From Sycobia sp. Sy_11 (Eukaryota; Arthropoda; Insecta; Hymenoptera; Epichrysomallidae): 64,000 bases of DNA. The notes beneath the pieces are model-generated. The model saw only the letters and a program-made list of their open reading frames with translations. It was not told where the DNA came from and searched no databases. Where the stretch lies: positions 186,001 to 250,000 of the forward strand of contig JACCIC010000190.1 of assembly GCA_018907035.1 (NCBI GenBank), written 5' to 3'. Made by a program: the position numbers and the translations under genes. Shown here in pieces: positions 32,032 to 41,997 of this stretch (positions within the stretch are counted from its first letter, which is position 1; each line of letters begins with the position of its first letter).

Positions 32032-33662
32032 TTGTTTATTTTTAATAATAAAAAAATTACTCCTGTTAATACTGAAATGATAATTGATAGATACAGTATA
32101 AAATCTGTAAGCTCTGCACAGTTTCTCGGCGTAACATTCGACTACAATATGTGTGTTTCAACAGAAATTCAAAATATAATTATGAAATGTTCGAAAATGT
32201 TAAATATGGTTAAGTTCTTACGTGGCACCTGGTGGGGTTCAAGCACTGACACATTAATTACGATTTATAAAAGCTTCGTTAGATCTATCGTGGACTATGC
32301 GTTATACATCTTTCGTACCGGAAGCACAAATTTAACAAACTTGAAATAATTCAATACGCAGCCATTGGCGTTGCATATGGCTATCGAGTAACTACGCCCA
32401 CGAATATATTATTAGCCGAATCAAAATTGTTCGCAATACAGCTTCTCAGTCAATATATACTAAAAAATTATCTTGTTAAAGCAAACTCATACTCAAACTC
32501 TATGCCCTTCTTGCTTAAATACGTCCGAAGCTACTGTAGCGCAGCAGAAAAATTTGCTAATAATGATAAGAATACTCTGCTAAATCATATTAAAAGTGTC
32601 TCGAATCTCAAAAAATCGATAATTGGGTTCTAAAGGCTCTAATTTATTCAATTACGAATTCGAAACGCTATTTACATCTATTCCCGTACCTATAGAATTC
32701 GGTAAAACTCTAAAAAATCTAAGCCACACAAATCCTTTACATGCCATCTGCACATTTAATAGTTTTCTAAAAGAACATAACGCTGTAGCGATATATACTG
32801 ATGGGAGTATAGGTATTAATAACAATTGCGCCGGCTCAGCATGCTACTGTCTCCGATTTAATATTGAAAGTGCTACAAGCATTGATCGCCGTGCTTCTAT
32901 ATTCACGGCAGAATGCATTGCCCTATGTAATGCTCTTGAAATTATTAGAAAAAATCCAGGATTTGACTTCCTCTGCTTCACGCAATGCACACTTATCCTT
33001 ACAAACAGTTAAGTTAAAATTTAATATTAATCCATTCATATTAGAAATTAAAAGAAAGTACAACTTCATTCTTTCAATATTGCGTCAAACGTAGGTAAAC
33101 TTTTATTGGATCCCCACACATATTCGTATCGGAGGAAACGAAAAAGCCGATACTCTCGCCAAAAATGCTACTAATACAACCATATATCAAATCAATGAGC
33201 TACCATTCTCGGACTTTACTCACTTTTTCAAAGAAAACGCCCTCGTGAAAACGCTGCAGGAGGCAAAAAAAACAAGCTGAATTTAAAGGAAAAATTTATT
33301 TCGAAAGTTACTTTTCGAGCAAAGCCCGAGTTTTACATGAACACGAAAATCTAAATAGAGCCTTTATAACTACTATAAACCGTTGTAGATCCAATCACTA
33401 CAATCTCGCAGCATCACTATACCGCAAAAACATAATCGACGAACCTAAATGTAAATGTGGTAGCGATACAGAAAAATTAAACCACGTTATTTGGCAATGT
33501 TCGATATATGACTCAAAGAAAAATTATGTTAAAAAAACTAAAAGAATTACTACCTGAATCTGTATGTTATCCACTCTGTATTGAAATATTTATTAGCAAA
33601 CCTAATGTAAAAGCGTGCAAAATAATATTTAATTTCTTAAAAAACTGTAAGCTGAATGTTTA
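32032..33662 (+). pseudogene. I-type LINE ORF2 C-terminal half (RT thumb, RNase H, zinc finger)
   Basis: The RT thumb shows SAQFLGVTFDYNM, then KFLRGTWWGSSTDTLITIYKS (part) and SIVDYA (32032-32350). A frame change leads to IGVAYGYRVTTPTNILLAE. RNase H begins with AIYTDGS (first acid, about 32790), has SIFTAECIALCNALEI (second acid) and, after a frame change, DSLSSLQT and WIPTHIRIGGNEKADTLAK (about 33108-33165), the typical C-terminal motif. A CCHC-like tail, KCKCGSDTEKLNHVIWQC, lies near 33450. At least four frame changes and two stops. Confidence 0.78.
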
Positions 33663-33739
33663 ATAACTTTGTATATCATGTTCAAGGTTATAATATACAG
33701 AAATGTGATATTTGTAACTTTATTATTTTACTATTGCTA

Positions 33740-33810
33740 TAGTGTGTATGTGTATGTGTATGTATATGTATATGTATATGTATGTATATATATTTGTATA
33801 CCTATGTATG

Positions 33811-33863
<53 letters not shown>
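33740..33863. repeat. (GTGTAT)n to (AT)n microsatellite
   Basis: GTATGT/GTATAT repeats pass into a long alternating A/T run. It lies inside the 3' untranslated region of the LINE. Confidence 0.95.
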
Positions 33864-33864
<1 letters not shown>

Positions 33865-33957
33865 AACATATTATTACAATATATATAATTGTAATTCGAA
33901 GCTTTGTAAAGCTGAATAGGCATGAAAGGCCTCAATAAAGCTTCTAATAAAAAAAAT

Positions 33958-34850
33958 TGTTTATTTAAAATACATGACTTATTCAAAATAATAAAGTATT
34001 TGATCGTTTTAAAATATGTATCTTTTTGGATCAAATTTTACATAAATATTTGTTTGATACAAATAAATAAACTTTTACGAAATTGCTATATTGAAATTAT
34101 AATTTTTTTAAATGTGGTAGTACAATATAAATTATATTTTTGAGTGAATTGCATGATATAATATAAATAGCTATTAAATATATCTTATTATATAAAAATA
34201 TAATAAATATTAAATAATTATAAACAGAACGTATAATTATTTCTATCACCTTATAGTTTTATTATTAAGTTTTGAAAAGAAAATAAAGCAAATTATAAGT
34301 TATCGACTGCACCCTACATGAATATGCTTACATAATAACACATAACATTGAACTAAATACGAATTTAATGTTAAAATTTTTTAACCAAATAATGAAAATT
34401 CTAACTTCGTTTTTAATAATTTCTTTCTTCAAAAGTTCTAATGATGAAAATTATAATAACCTATAAGCTGCAAAATCATTTTTCTAAACAGTTTATATAT
34501 TAGATAACTATTGTTTCAACTAAAAGTTTATTTTGTAAGAATTAATTCTTGGTTCATAAGTTATAATGTAAAAGTACAATTAGAATTACTACAAGCAAAA
34601 AATTAGTGTTCAAAAAGCTTAACAATGTTCTATAATTTATTATAATGTCATATCATTTTTACTTTTTATGTACAATTTTTTCAAACTGGAACTTTTAACA
34701 ATAAGTGTAATAATTGTAATTTGGTAAAAAAATTTGCAACGTTTTTTGAACAATAATTTTCTACTTAAATGGACCTCTGGTTAAATAACATTCAAATTCA
34801 AAATATTATTCAAATAATATCAATGCAGCCCATTTGTTTTGATAAGGATA
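33958..34850 (+). repeat. AT-rich dispersed repeat (second copy of the 0.95-1.66 kb repeat)
   Basis: Ordered blocks shared with 950-1660 include CTTTTACGAAAT (34071), GGTTCATAAGTTA (34551) and ATTCAAATTCAAAATATTA (34789). No coding match. Confidence 0.5.
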
Positions 34851-35096
34851 AGGTTAAGTTGGGGATGGAATGTGTATTTGAAATAGTTAAAGAACAAGAC
34901 GCAACTCCTTTTTATTAGACAAAATAATGAATTTGTTAAAACTAATTGGCATAAAAAACCTTCACTCAATGAGTGGAGGAAAAAGCCTTTATTAAAATTG
35001 AACAATGAAACAATTAATTAGTAAAATACAAGAAATAAATAAGATTTACGCACATAACAGACATCTTAAAAGAATACGCAAAAGGTCACTTTATTT
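34851..35096. other. AT-rich spacer
   Basis: Nothing recognised. Confidence 0.35.
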
Positions 35097-35720
35097 ATGA
35101 GAGCTCTCTTACCATTATACTTAATCCTAAGCGCAAATAATGAGATGAGGGCTCAGGTGGGAGGAAACTCCGCAATTCCTCCTATGCTGCGTTACGATCC
35201 CAACGTCTTGGGCACGGAGACAGCCCTTACCGCAAACGGCAGCCGCTGGGCAGAGTCGCCGCTCGGGAGCTCCTCGGAAATCGGCGCAGGGGTCGATTTC
35301 CACAAGACCTCGTAACCTTGCCACGGCCGATAAGTGCACCTTAACACTTTTGGCATGCAAGTAATTGCCAAGCGCCTCAAGAGTTTCTCCTACCAATACC
35401 GTCACACACACACACACACAAGTCGTGATAGTATATTCTATAATATTAAGGAAATTATCGCGCCCGAACTTGTTCGCGAACACACCGTTACAGCCTGTAC
35501 CAGAGCACGCGCAGTTCGTAGTGTTCTTTTCAACGTGGAAAACGAAATTGAAGATACTTTCACCCGCGCGCGTATGAGAAGCCCGTTGTTTTCATCCTCG
35601 ATGCGGTACGATTGGCAGGAGGGGGGGAGACGTCATTTCCCATTACGCACGCACACATTGTATCTGTCCCGAGTGTACATCGTGTAAAAAAAGGGGGACT
35701 TTCTTTAGACGCATATTGCC
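35097..35720. other. GC-rich island, unassigned
   Basis: A sharply GC-richer block. The minus strand is open for 118 codons (35127-35483) and the plus strand for 117 (35334-35687), overlapping a (CA)n run near 35402. Neither translation has a motif I recognise, and overlapping frames on both strands are expected from GC-rich DNA. It could be an unrecognised transposon or a host non-coding exon. Confidence 0.3.
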
Positions 35721-35793
35721 ATAGTTATACTATGGGGATTATCCCGAAGCCTCATTATAGAGAGATCGCGAGCCCGTCGCAGATGTGCATCAG

Positions 35794-35831
<38 letters not shown>
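35794..35831. repeat. (AT)n microsatellite
   Basis: About 38 bases of alternating T and A. Just upstream, CCATAG-TTATA-CTATGG forms a small hairpin near 35719. Confidence 0.95.
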
Positions 35832-35834
<3 letters not shown>

Positions 35835-36084
35835 TTTATTGCGGACGTTGCTTGTAAATTCCAAACACCATTTGAATAATATTCCTGAATCTTATTTTGG
35901 AGCAAACTTGTACTTTTTCAATTTGGTCTCGATCTCGAGAATAATTTCGTCGAATAATTTTGTAAAATTCATTTTTATTATTTATTATTAATTTTTAAAA
36001 CTATTAATACATATTTAATAAGGTTTATGTACTGTTTATTGCCTGCATATTTTTGTTTTTAGGCTTTTACAAATATTTAATTTT
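35832..36084. other. AT-rich spacer / possible Helitron 5' flank
   Basis: No coding sequence. The Helitron's 5' TC terminus should lie here or slightly upstream but I could not place it. Confidence 0.3.
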
Positions 36085-36970
36085 ATACAATTATTGGCAA
36101 GGCCATGCGTTCAAGCTCGTGCAGATGAATTATATGATCAAGGAGAATCCAAACTAGGTGCGAATCGAGAAAGCACTGTTCGAACAAAACAGGCAGTCAA
36201 TGATGATTTATATTTGGTTGCTTTTAATTATGATGCTGATTATAATTATCACCTTCATTGCAATGTCGTTATTGGAGAAATGAAAATATTATGCGAATAT
36301 TGCAATGCATTGAAATTCGAACGAGGATCTGCTGGTATGTCGTGCGTAAATGGCAATGTAACATTGCCAGAATTATATTAACCATTATATTAAACATAAG
36401 AACCATTATCAACGTTGGTATCAGGGAACACAAGTTAGTCGAAACATTTCCTGGCAAATATACACAAGTATAATTCATGTTTTTAAATGTCATCTATTGG
36501 TGTAACAAATATCATAAGGGAGAATTTAATGCCAACGTTCAAAGTCCAAAGACAAATTTATCATCATGCTGGATCACTACTAACGCTGCCAGATTCGGAT
36601 TATAAAATTCTTCAAATTTATTTCATGGGTTCCACTCATGAGCAAATTAATCAGCGTTGTGAACTGAATCGACACCGACAGAGAAGTGGTTACAAGCTTC
36701 GAAAATTTATTTGATGAGCATCATGAATTAGTTCGATTGTTCACAACTGCCCTTGAACGGATGCTAACGGATCAGAAGATTGATGTTATTAGAGCTGATA
36801 AAACACCTACTGATGAAAATCGGCGATACAATGCACCAATAATTGATAAAGTGATACACAAGTGATATACAAGTGATCACATATAATTGACAGTCCACGA
36901 CACATGCGTGTGTACGCATAAGACGCAATGACTTATATTCGAGCATATGGTCGTCCTCGTATTTTTCTTA

Positions 36971-38170
36971 GTCGGTGAACTTAGTTTCCGAATTTTTTTT
37001 TATGGAAAAAGGACATTTATCATGGAAAATAGATACACATTAGCTTAATCAAAATATTTTTCGTTATTTTTAACTACTGTTTTTTATCTTTCTGGCGAAA
37101 TGACGATACTGTAGTGAATGAACGATAGCAGGTTCAAGGCGATTCAATCATTCACAAATTCTCGCACATCTTGAACATGTTGGAAGTGCGAATCAACGAA
37201 GTCGTGCGGCATCGATCTGAATAGGTCGTAGTCGGAAGGCGCTATGTTTGGCGATAACCTTGGGTGCGGCAACACTTTCCATTTGAGTTCGAACAGGGTG
37301 TTTTTGACGGTTTTCGTAACATGTGATCGATCTTTATCATGCAAGAGAAAGGCTTGTGCAAAGAGAAAGAATTGCTGGCGATTGCTGGTCTATATTCTAT
37401 CAATTTCTGTTGCAAATCATTCAGTTAGCATCTGTTTACCTCGGCAGTAACGGTTTCATTCGGTTTTAGCAGTTCGTAGTACAGCACACCCTGTTGTCCC
37501 ACCAAATACCCAGCAATACCTTTGGGCCGTGGATGTTCCGTTTTTGTATCGATGTGCACAGTTGGTCTGGGTCCACCCGTGACTTTTTGTACTTAGGATT
37601 ATCATAGTAGATTCACTTTTCATCACCTGCCATAATACGCCACAGAAAACCTTTTTTTTGTCGGGCAAGCAAAGACAGTGTAATGTTATATCGATTCATA
37701 TTGGCACATTCGGTAAAATCATGTAATATTCACTTTCCTTCGTTATGAACCTTTTCCATTGCGTGTAAACGTTTGCCAACTCCTCTGTCACTGACTCCTA
37801 ACTTATTAGCGAGTTCTTTCTGCGTTGGAACTGATTTTTCGTCCAATAATACTTGCAATTTACTATCTTCAATCTTTTTCATTTGTCCGTAACGTTCTTT
37901 GCCATTAACATCAGTATCTCCACTTCTAAACCACTGAAACCACTTTTTATATGTTGTAAGCGATGGAGCTTGTTTGCGATAACAGTCTTGAAGCAATCGA
38001 TAAGTTTCTGCTATACTTTTTTCGAAATCAAAATAGTACAAAAGCACGGGTCGAAAAAACGATTTATCACAATTCATTTTCACTAATCAGAACATTATAA
38101 TGTTTACACAAATGATGGCGCCTGTTAACTGAATTTTATTGGTAAATGCCAAAACTAAAAAATAAGTAGT
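36971..38170 (-). mobile_element. Mariner inserted in the Helitron (copy E)
   Basis: The left end is GTCGGTGAACTTAGTTTCC after TA at 36969; the right end is a diverged inverted match containing AAACTAA before a TA near 38170. The length of about 1.2 kb and the clean resumption of Helitron sequence on both sides show an insertion. Minus-strand transposase remnants fill it. Confidence 0.75.
37090..38083 (-). pseudogene. Mariner transposase remnant (copy E)
   Basis: The N-terminal block begins MKMNCDKSFFRPVLLYYFDF at 38083 and has ETYRLLQDCY, WFQWFRSGDTDVN, then KELANKLGVSDRGVGKRLHAME (helix-turn-helix, up to 37730). The middle is broken; in mixed frames a DEK-type block, DNPK-like and PNIHG-like and IWWDN-like text are seen at 37480-37660. 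The C-terminal block (37344-37144) has FELKWKVLPHPRLSPNIAPSDYDLFRSM with the third catalytic Asp kept. The second Asp region reads HDKDRSHVTK and has lost the usual HDNARPH form. Confidence 0.8.
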
Positions 38171-40952
38171 AGATCCGACACATCTCACTTATTCTACTAC
38201 TTCTATTTTCAGGACAATCATCGTTCGCTCGTTATGACATCGTACGCGTATTTAAGCAAAAATTAAAATCTTTGATAGATTTTATTACGAAATATCAAGT
38301 TTTTAGGAAAACTCTCGGTTGGATGTATTTCATTGAATGACAGAGAACAGGATTGCCTCATGATTTGATTGGTCGAAATATTTACGCCACATTTAATTGG
38401 TAAGGTTATATCAGCGGAAATACCGGATATTGGCATTGATTCCAGCTTATTCGCAATTATTAAAAAAATATGATTAATGGTCCATGTGGTGCAATAAAGA
38501 ATAATTCTTTATGCATGAAAGTTGGAAAATGCACAAAACGCTAATCAAGAGACTTGCACGCCGAATCTGTAATTGATCATGGCGTCCAGAATATCTGCGT
38601 CAATCAACTGAAGATGGTGGGTAATTCATAACTCTAAAAGTACGGAATAATGAAATAGAAGTGAAAAACCAGTGGGTTGTGCCATATTCGTTTTTACTTT
38701 CGAAAACATTCAAAACACATATCAATGTCGAGTATTGAAATTCACTAAAATCGATTAAATACGTGTGCAAATATGTCAATAAAGAAAGCGGTATGGCACT
38801 ATTTGAAATTGGAAATGCATCAAATTAATTCGTGAAAATCAACAATATTAATTGGGACGTTGTATCAGTAGTAATGAAGCTGTTTGGCGTATTTTTTCCG
38901 TTTCAATTCACAAACATTATACAACCGTTACTCATATATCAATACATCTGGAAAATCGACAGTGAGTGTATACAGAGGAAAATGTACGTGCAAAAGCTCT
39001 GTAGCCACCAGAAACAATGTTACTTTATTCGCAATGTGCTAAGACTTTATATGTGGAATACATCAGCGAAAAATTTTTAACGTCATAAACAAGGTTAGCT
39101 AGTTAAAGGACATCAGAATTTATTTTCCTCAAACACATTAGGGCGTGCATAATGAGGCATTGATTTCGATCGAGGACATATGTCTGTCAATCAGTAGCAA
39201 AGGACTGATACAGTTGGGTACGTATGCACTAAATCAATCTGCAAATGATGGTTACGATCGTGATTTGTACCATAAAGCTAACTTTGATTCATAGTCTAAG
39301 TGCAATTGTTGGAATGAATATTTTGAAATTGGTTCCGGAACAACGTATTCTAGACGATAGAATTATGGAAGCAATTTGAAAGCAATCTGGCAGATTGTAC
39401 TTTATAGATGCTCCAGAAGATACAGGTAACACGTTTCTGATATCAATTATTCTCAACACTATGCGATCACGAAATCAAATTGCACTAGTTGCATCATCTG
39501 GAATAGCGGCAACACTTTTGGTGGTCGAATAGTGTATTCAGCTATGAAATTGCCGTTAAATTTACAAAGCACTGGATGCCAATGTGCAGTATCAGTAAGA
39601 ATTTAGGAAAGGGCAAAGTTCTCAAATCTTCTCATATAGGATGAGTGTACAAAGGCTCACAAAAAAGCATTGGGGGACTTGATCGTACATTAAAAGAAAA
39701 CCAAAATGTGTGTCCATCTGTAGAATGATACGAATGTTTTTCCAAACAATTATTGGACATTAGACATTGAAGCAGAGCAATTGATCTCTCTACACACTGT
39801 ATCACATTACCATCAGATTTTTGTAATACGTTACCAACAAAAAATGAATTAATTCAGAAGTTTTTCCCAAATATAGCTCTGAATTATAAGAATCATCAGT
39901 GGCTCAATACACGTCCCATCTTAGCAGGTACGGACAATGATATTAATTCAATAAATTTCAATATTCAAAATGAAATACTAGGCCAAGTGAAGGTGTATCA
40001 GTTCATCGACATTATCATGAATCAAGGGAAGTTGTAAATTATCCAACAGAATTCTTCAATTCACCCGAATTGCAAGATGGACCATCACACATTTTGACAT
40101 TCAAAATTGGCGTTCCTATTATACTTTTACGAAATAGAATTCCATCGCGACTTTACAATGGTGAAAGACTTTCTGTGAAAAAATTGTTAATCAATATTAT
40201 TGAAGGTACCATTTTGAATGGAAAATTCAAAGACAAGATATATTGCTGTCACTTATTCCTATGATGCCAGCAGAAATGCCATGTAAATTCAAGCGTTTGC
40301 AGATTCCGATTCGACTCGCCTTTGCTATGACTATCAATAAAGCACAAGGACGATCGCTATAACTATATGGGCTTAATTTAGAGGATTCATGTTTTTACCT
40401 TGAACATCTGTATGCGGTCGGCTCACGTGTAGGAAAGCCATCATATTTATTCGTGGATATGCCAGAAGGAAAATATCGTGTATTTAGAAACTCTAAGATA
40501 GGGGCATAGTATTTAATAATACTATAAATAACTATTCTTATTATTATTATTTGAACTTGTTATTTCTAATTCTTAAGACATTGATTATGTATATTGTATA
40601 TTACTTATGATTATTTATCAATACTGACTAATGTTTGGTTTCAAACCACATACCGCCGTTAGTGCACATAAAACCCGCAATGATGCGAAAATATTTGGAA
40701 TAATGTAAGGAATTGCAATTTCTATAAAGCAATGTACTTTAACGTGATTTTATCGCGTAAGCGAGAGATATAGAGAAAAAAGTATTGTAATATTCCAATT
40801 CTGAGCGGGTTTTGTACAATTAATTATATTAAGGTTTATTAAATTTTTGTCATTTCATATATCAAACGTCTCATTTCTAACAGATTATTAAAATATCAAA
40901 AAAGGAAATTAAAGTAGTATTATCTCGAGCAAAGCCGAAATGGGTATGCCAG

Positions 40953-41244
40953 TAAGTTTATCTTGTTTTATTTTAAGTAATGTAAGTATGAATGTATTTG
41001 TATATAATTTATAAATATATTAATGAGTGTTTTATCTGATTTTTGTTCTAAATTTCTTTACTTATATCTGACAATTAAATTACCATTATCTGTCCTTCTG
41101 TAAGAAATAATTTGGATTATAATGTATTGAGTATATTCCGCCAGCGAACATATATGGATTTTCTGCTGCTACTGCGTCATTGCTGTTAAAGTTGCTACTG
41201 CTACTACTGCTGCTGCTACTCAGTCTAGTAATATTTGGTTTTGT

Positions 41245-41289
<45 letters not shown>

Positions 41290-41706
41290 CATATATACAT
41301 ATATTGATTTTAATTTATAATTAATAAAAAGTTAATTATCTTAAATTAAATTAAAATACTAATAATTTTATACATCGGAGAAAGATACATTTCATAATTT
41401 TTATCAAAAGTTGCTTATTTACGTTGGCTGGTACAACTTGTATTAGTTTACTGAATGATTTAGAATTCAAATAATTAGTATTAGCTTCATAATTAGTTTA
41501 TTATCTTATATTGATTGATCTACTGAAATGTTTCGAAATTATTACAAATGATTGCGGATACAAAATTATTCAATGACAGATCACAATTTTCATCAATAAA
41601 ACGGTTTATAAAAGAGTATTGAAGGGAATTGATGGATATTTAACATATTACGTCTTACAGAATATTTCTAAGAAAAAGCTGAAATCCAACGACTGACAAA
41701 TGGTGC
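40953..41706. other. AT-rich flank and presumptive 3' flank of the SOCS gene
   Basis: It contains an (AT)n array at 41250-41300 and a (TGC/TAC)n-like patch near 41190. Relative to the minus-strand SOCS exon this is the downstream side and would hold its 3' untranslated region; I could not single out a polyadenylation signal. Confidence 0.4.
41250..41300. repeat. (AT)n microsatellite
   Basis: Alternating T and A, ending in ATACATAC repeats. Confidence 0.95.
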
Positions 41707-41997
41707 TTACAGTAACGGTAGATATGATATGGGTTTTTCGTCTGTCTGGAGATCGTTTTCAGTATCCAATCGTCTGATTCTTACGCGTTGCTTGTAATGA
41801 TACTCTTTGAGATAGGTTTTTAGGCTCTTTGGCAATTGGAGTTTATTAATGCCATCGTATGTTGTGCAAGTTGCAATCACAGCTCGACATAGATGTTGCA
41901 ACGGAAATGCAAAATTTCGATGCAATGGTATCATTAACATTGGCTCAAAGTACATGCAACCGGATGGATCCTTATAGTGCTCGATTAAGCCGCAAAC
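41707..41997 (-). CDS. Last exon of a SOCS4/5-type suppressor of cytokine signalling (partial gene)
   Basis: SOCS proteins bind phosphotyrosine through an SH2 domain and use a SOCS box to recruit elongin B/C and cullin-5, damping JAK/STAT or EGFR signalling in the cytoplasm. This exon encodes 96 residues. It starts [19 protein letters not shown], the end of the SH2 domain, then a SOCS box with [20 protein letters not shown] (BC box) and [19 protein letters not shown], followed by RIRRLD and a short acidic tail to TAA at 41707. Order and wording match the SOCS4/5 subgroup (Socs36E in flies). The exon begins after ATGATCTATAG, a good acceptor, in phase 0. There is no stop or frameshift, unlike all neighbours. 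The rest of the SH2 domain and the N-terminus must lie at higher coordinates or outside the window. A retained partial duplicate is possible but less likely. Confidence 0.82.
   Translation of the reverse strand, partial: VCGLIEHYKDPSGCMYFEPMLMIPLHRNFAFPLQHLCRAVIATCTTYDGINKLQLPKSLKTYLKEYHYKQRVRIRRLDTENDLQTDEKPISYLPLL

Larger units (their letters stand above)
32030..33957 (+). mobile_element. I-type LINE, 5'-truncated
   Basis: It starts within the reverse transcriptase thumb and runs through RNase H and a zinc-finger tail to a 3' untranslated region that contains TG/TA microsatellites, then AGCTTTGTAAAGCT, GGCATGAAAGGCCTCAATAAA and an A-rich end near 33957. An encoded RNase H points to the I/LOA/Outcast group rather than true jockey. 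Confidence 0.75.
36094..40509 (+). pseudogene. Helitron RepHel protein remnant
   Basis: RepHel proteins nick, unwind and transfer one DNA strand. Seen in order: LHCNVVIGEM and CEYCNALKF (zinc region, 36250-36345); PTFKVQRQIYHHAGSLL and LQIYFMGSTHEQINQRCE (36530-36660); VRLFTTALERMLTD and VIRADKTPTDE (36730-36820); DAMTYIRAYGRPRIFL; then past the mariner YDIVRVFKQKLKSL, GWMYFIE-QRTGLPHDL (38320-38370), VNGPCGA-like NGPCGAIKNNS, CTKR, and KSIK-VCKYVNK-like text near 38760. The helicase follows: FIDAPEDTGNTF (39400; Walker A normally DAPGGTGKT), LASSGIAAT, VNYPTEFFNS (40035), GVPIILLRN, LNGKFK, RLAFAMTINKAQG (40315) and SRVGKPS. Frames change many times; Rep HUH residues are not visible and Walker A has lost its Lys. 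Confidence 0.85.
36085..40952 (+). mobile_element. Helitron, interrupted by a mariner
   Basis: The element spans the N-terminal zinc region to the helicase end and a 3' terminus near 40952 (AAAGCCGAAATGGGTATGCCAG before TAAG when read in two parts), which resembles insect Helitron ends with GAAGCC...GCTAGT, with CCAG for CTAG. A mariner (36971-38170) splits it: text before the insert ends AYGRPRIFL and text after resumes at the next conserved block, so it is one Helitron. Confidence 0.82.

Noticed and set aside
35334..35687. 117-codon plus-strand frame
   Set aside because: Overlaps a longer minus-strand frame and a (CA)n run; no recognisable protein.
38832..39080. 82-codon open frame considered as a separate gene
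   Set aside because: It is one frame of the decayed Helitron protein; flanking Helitron blocks are collinear.
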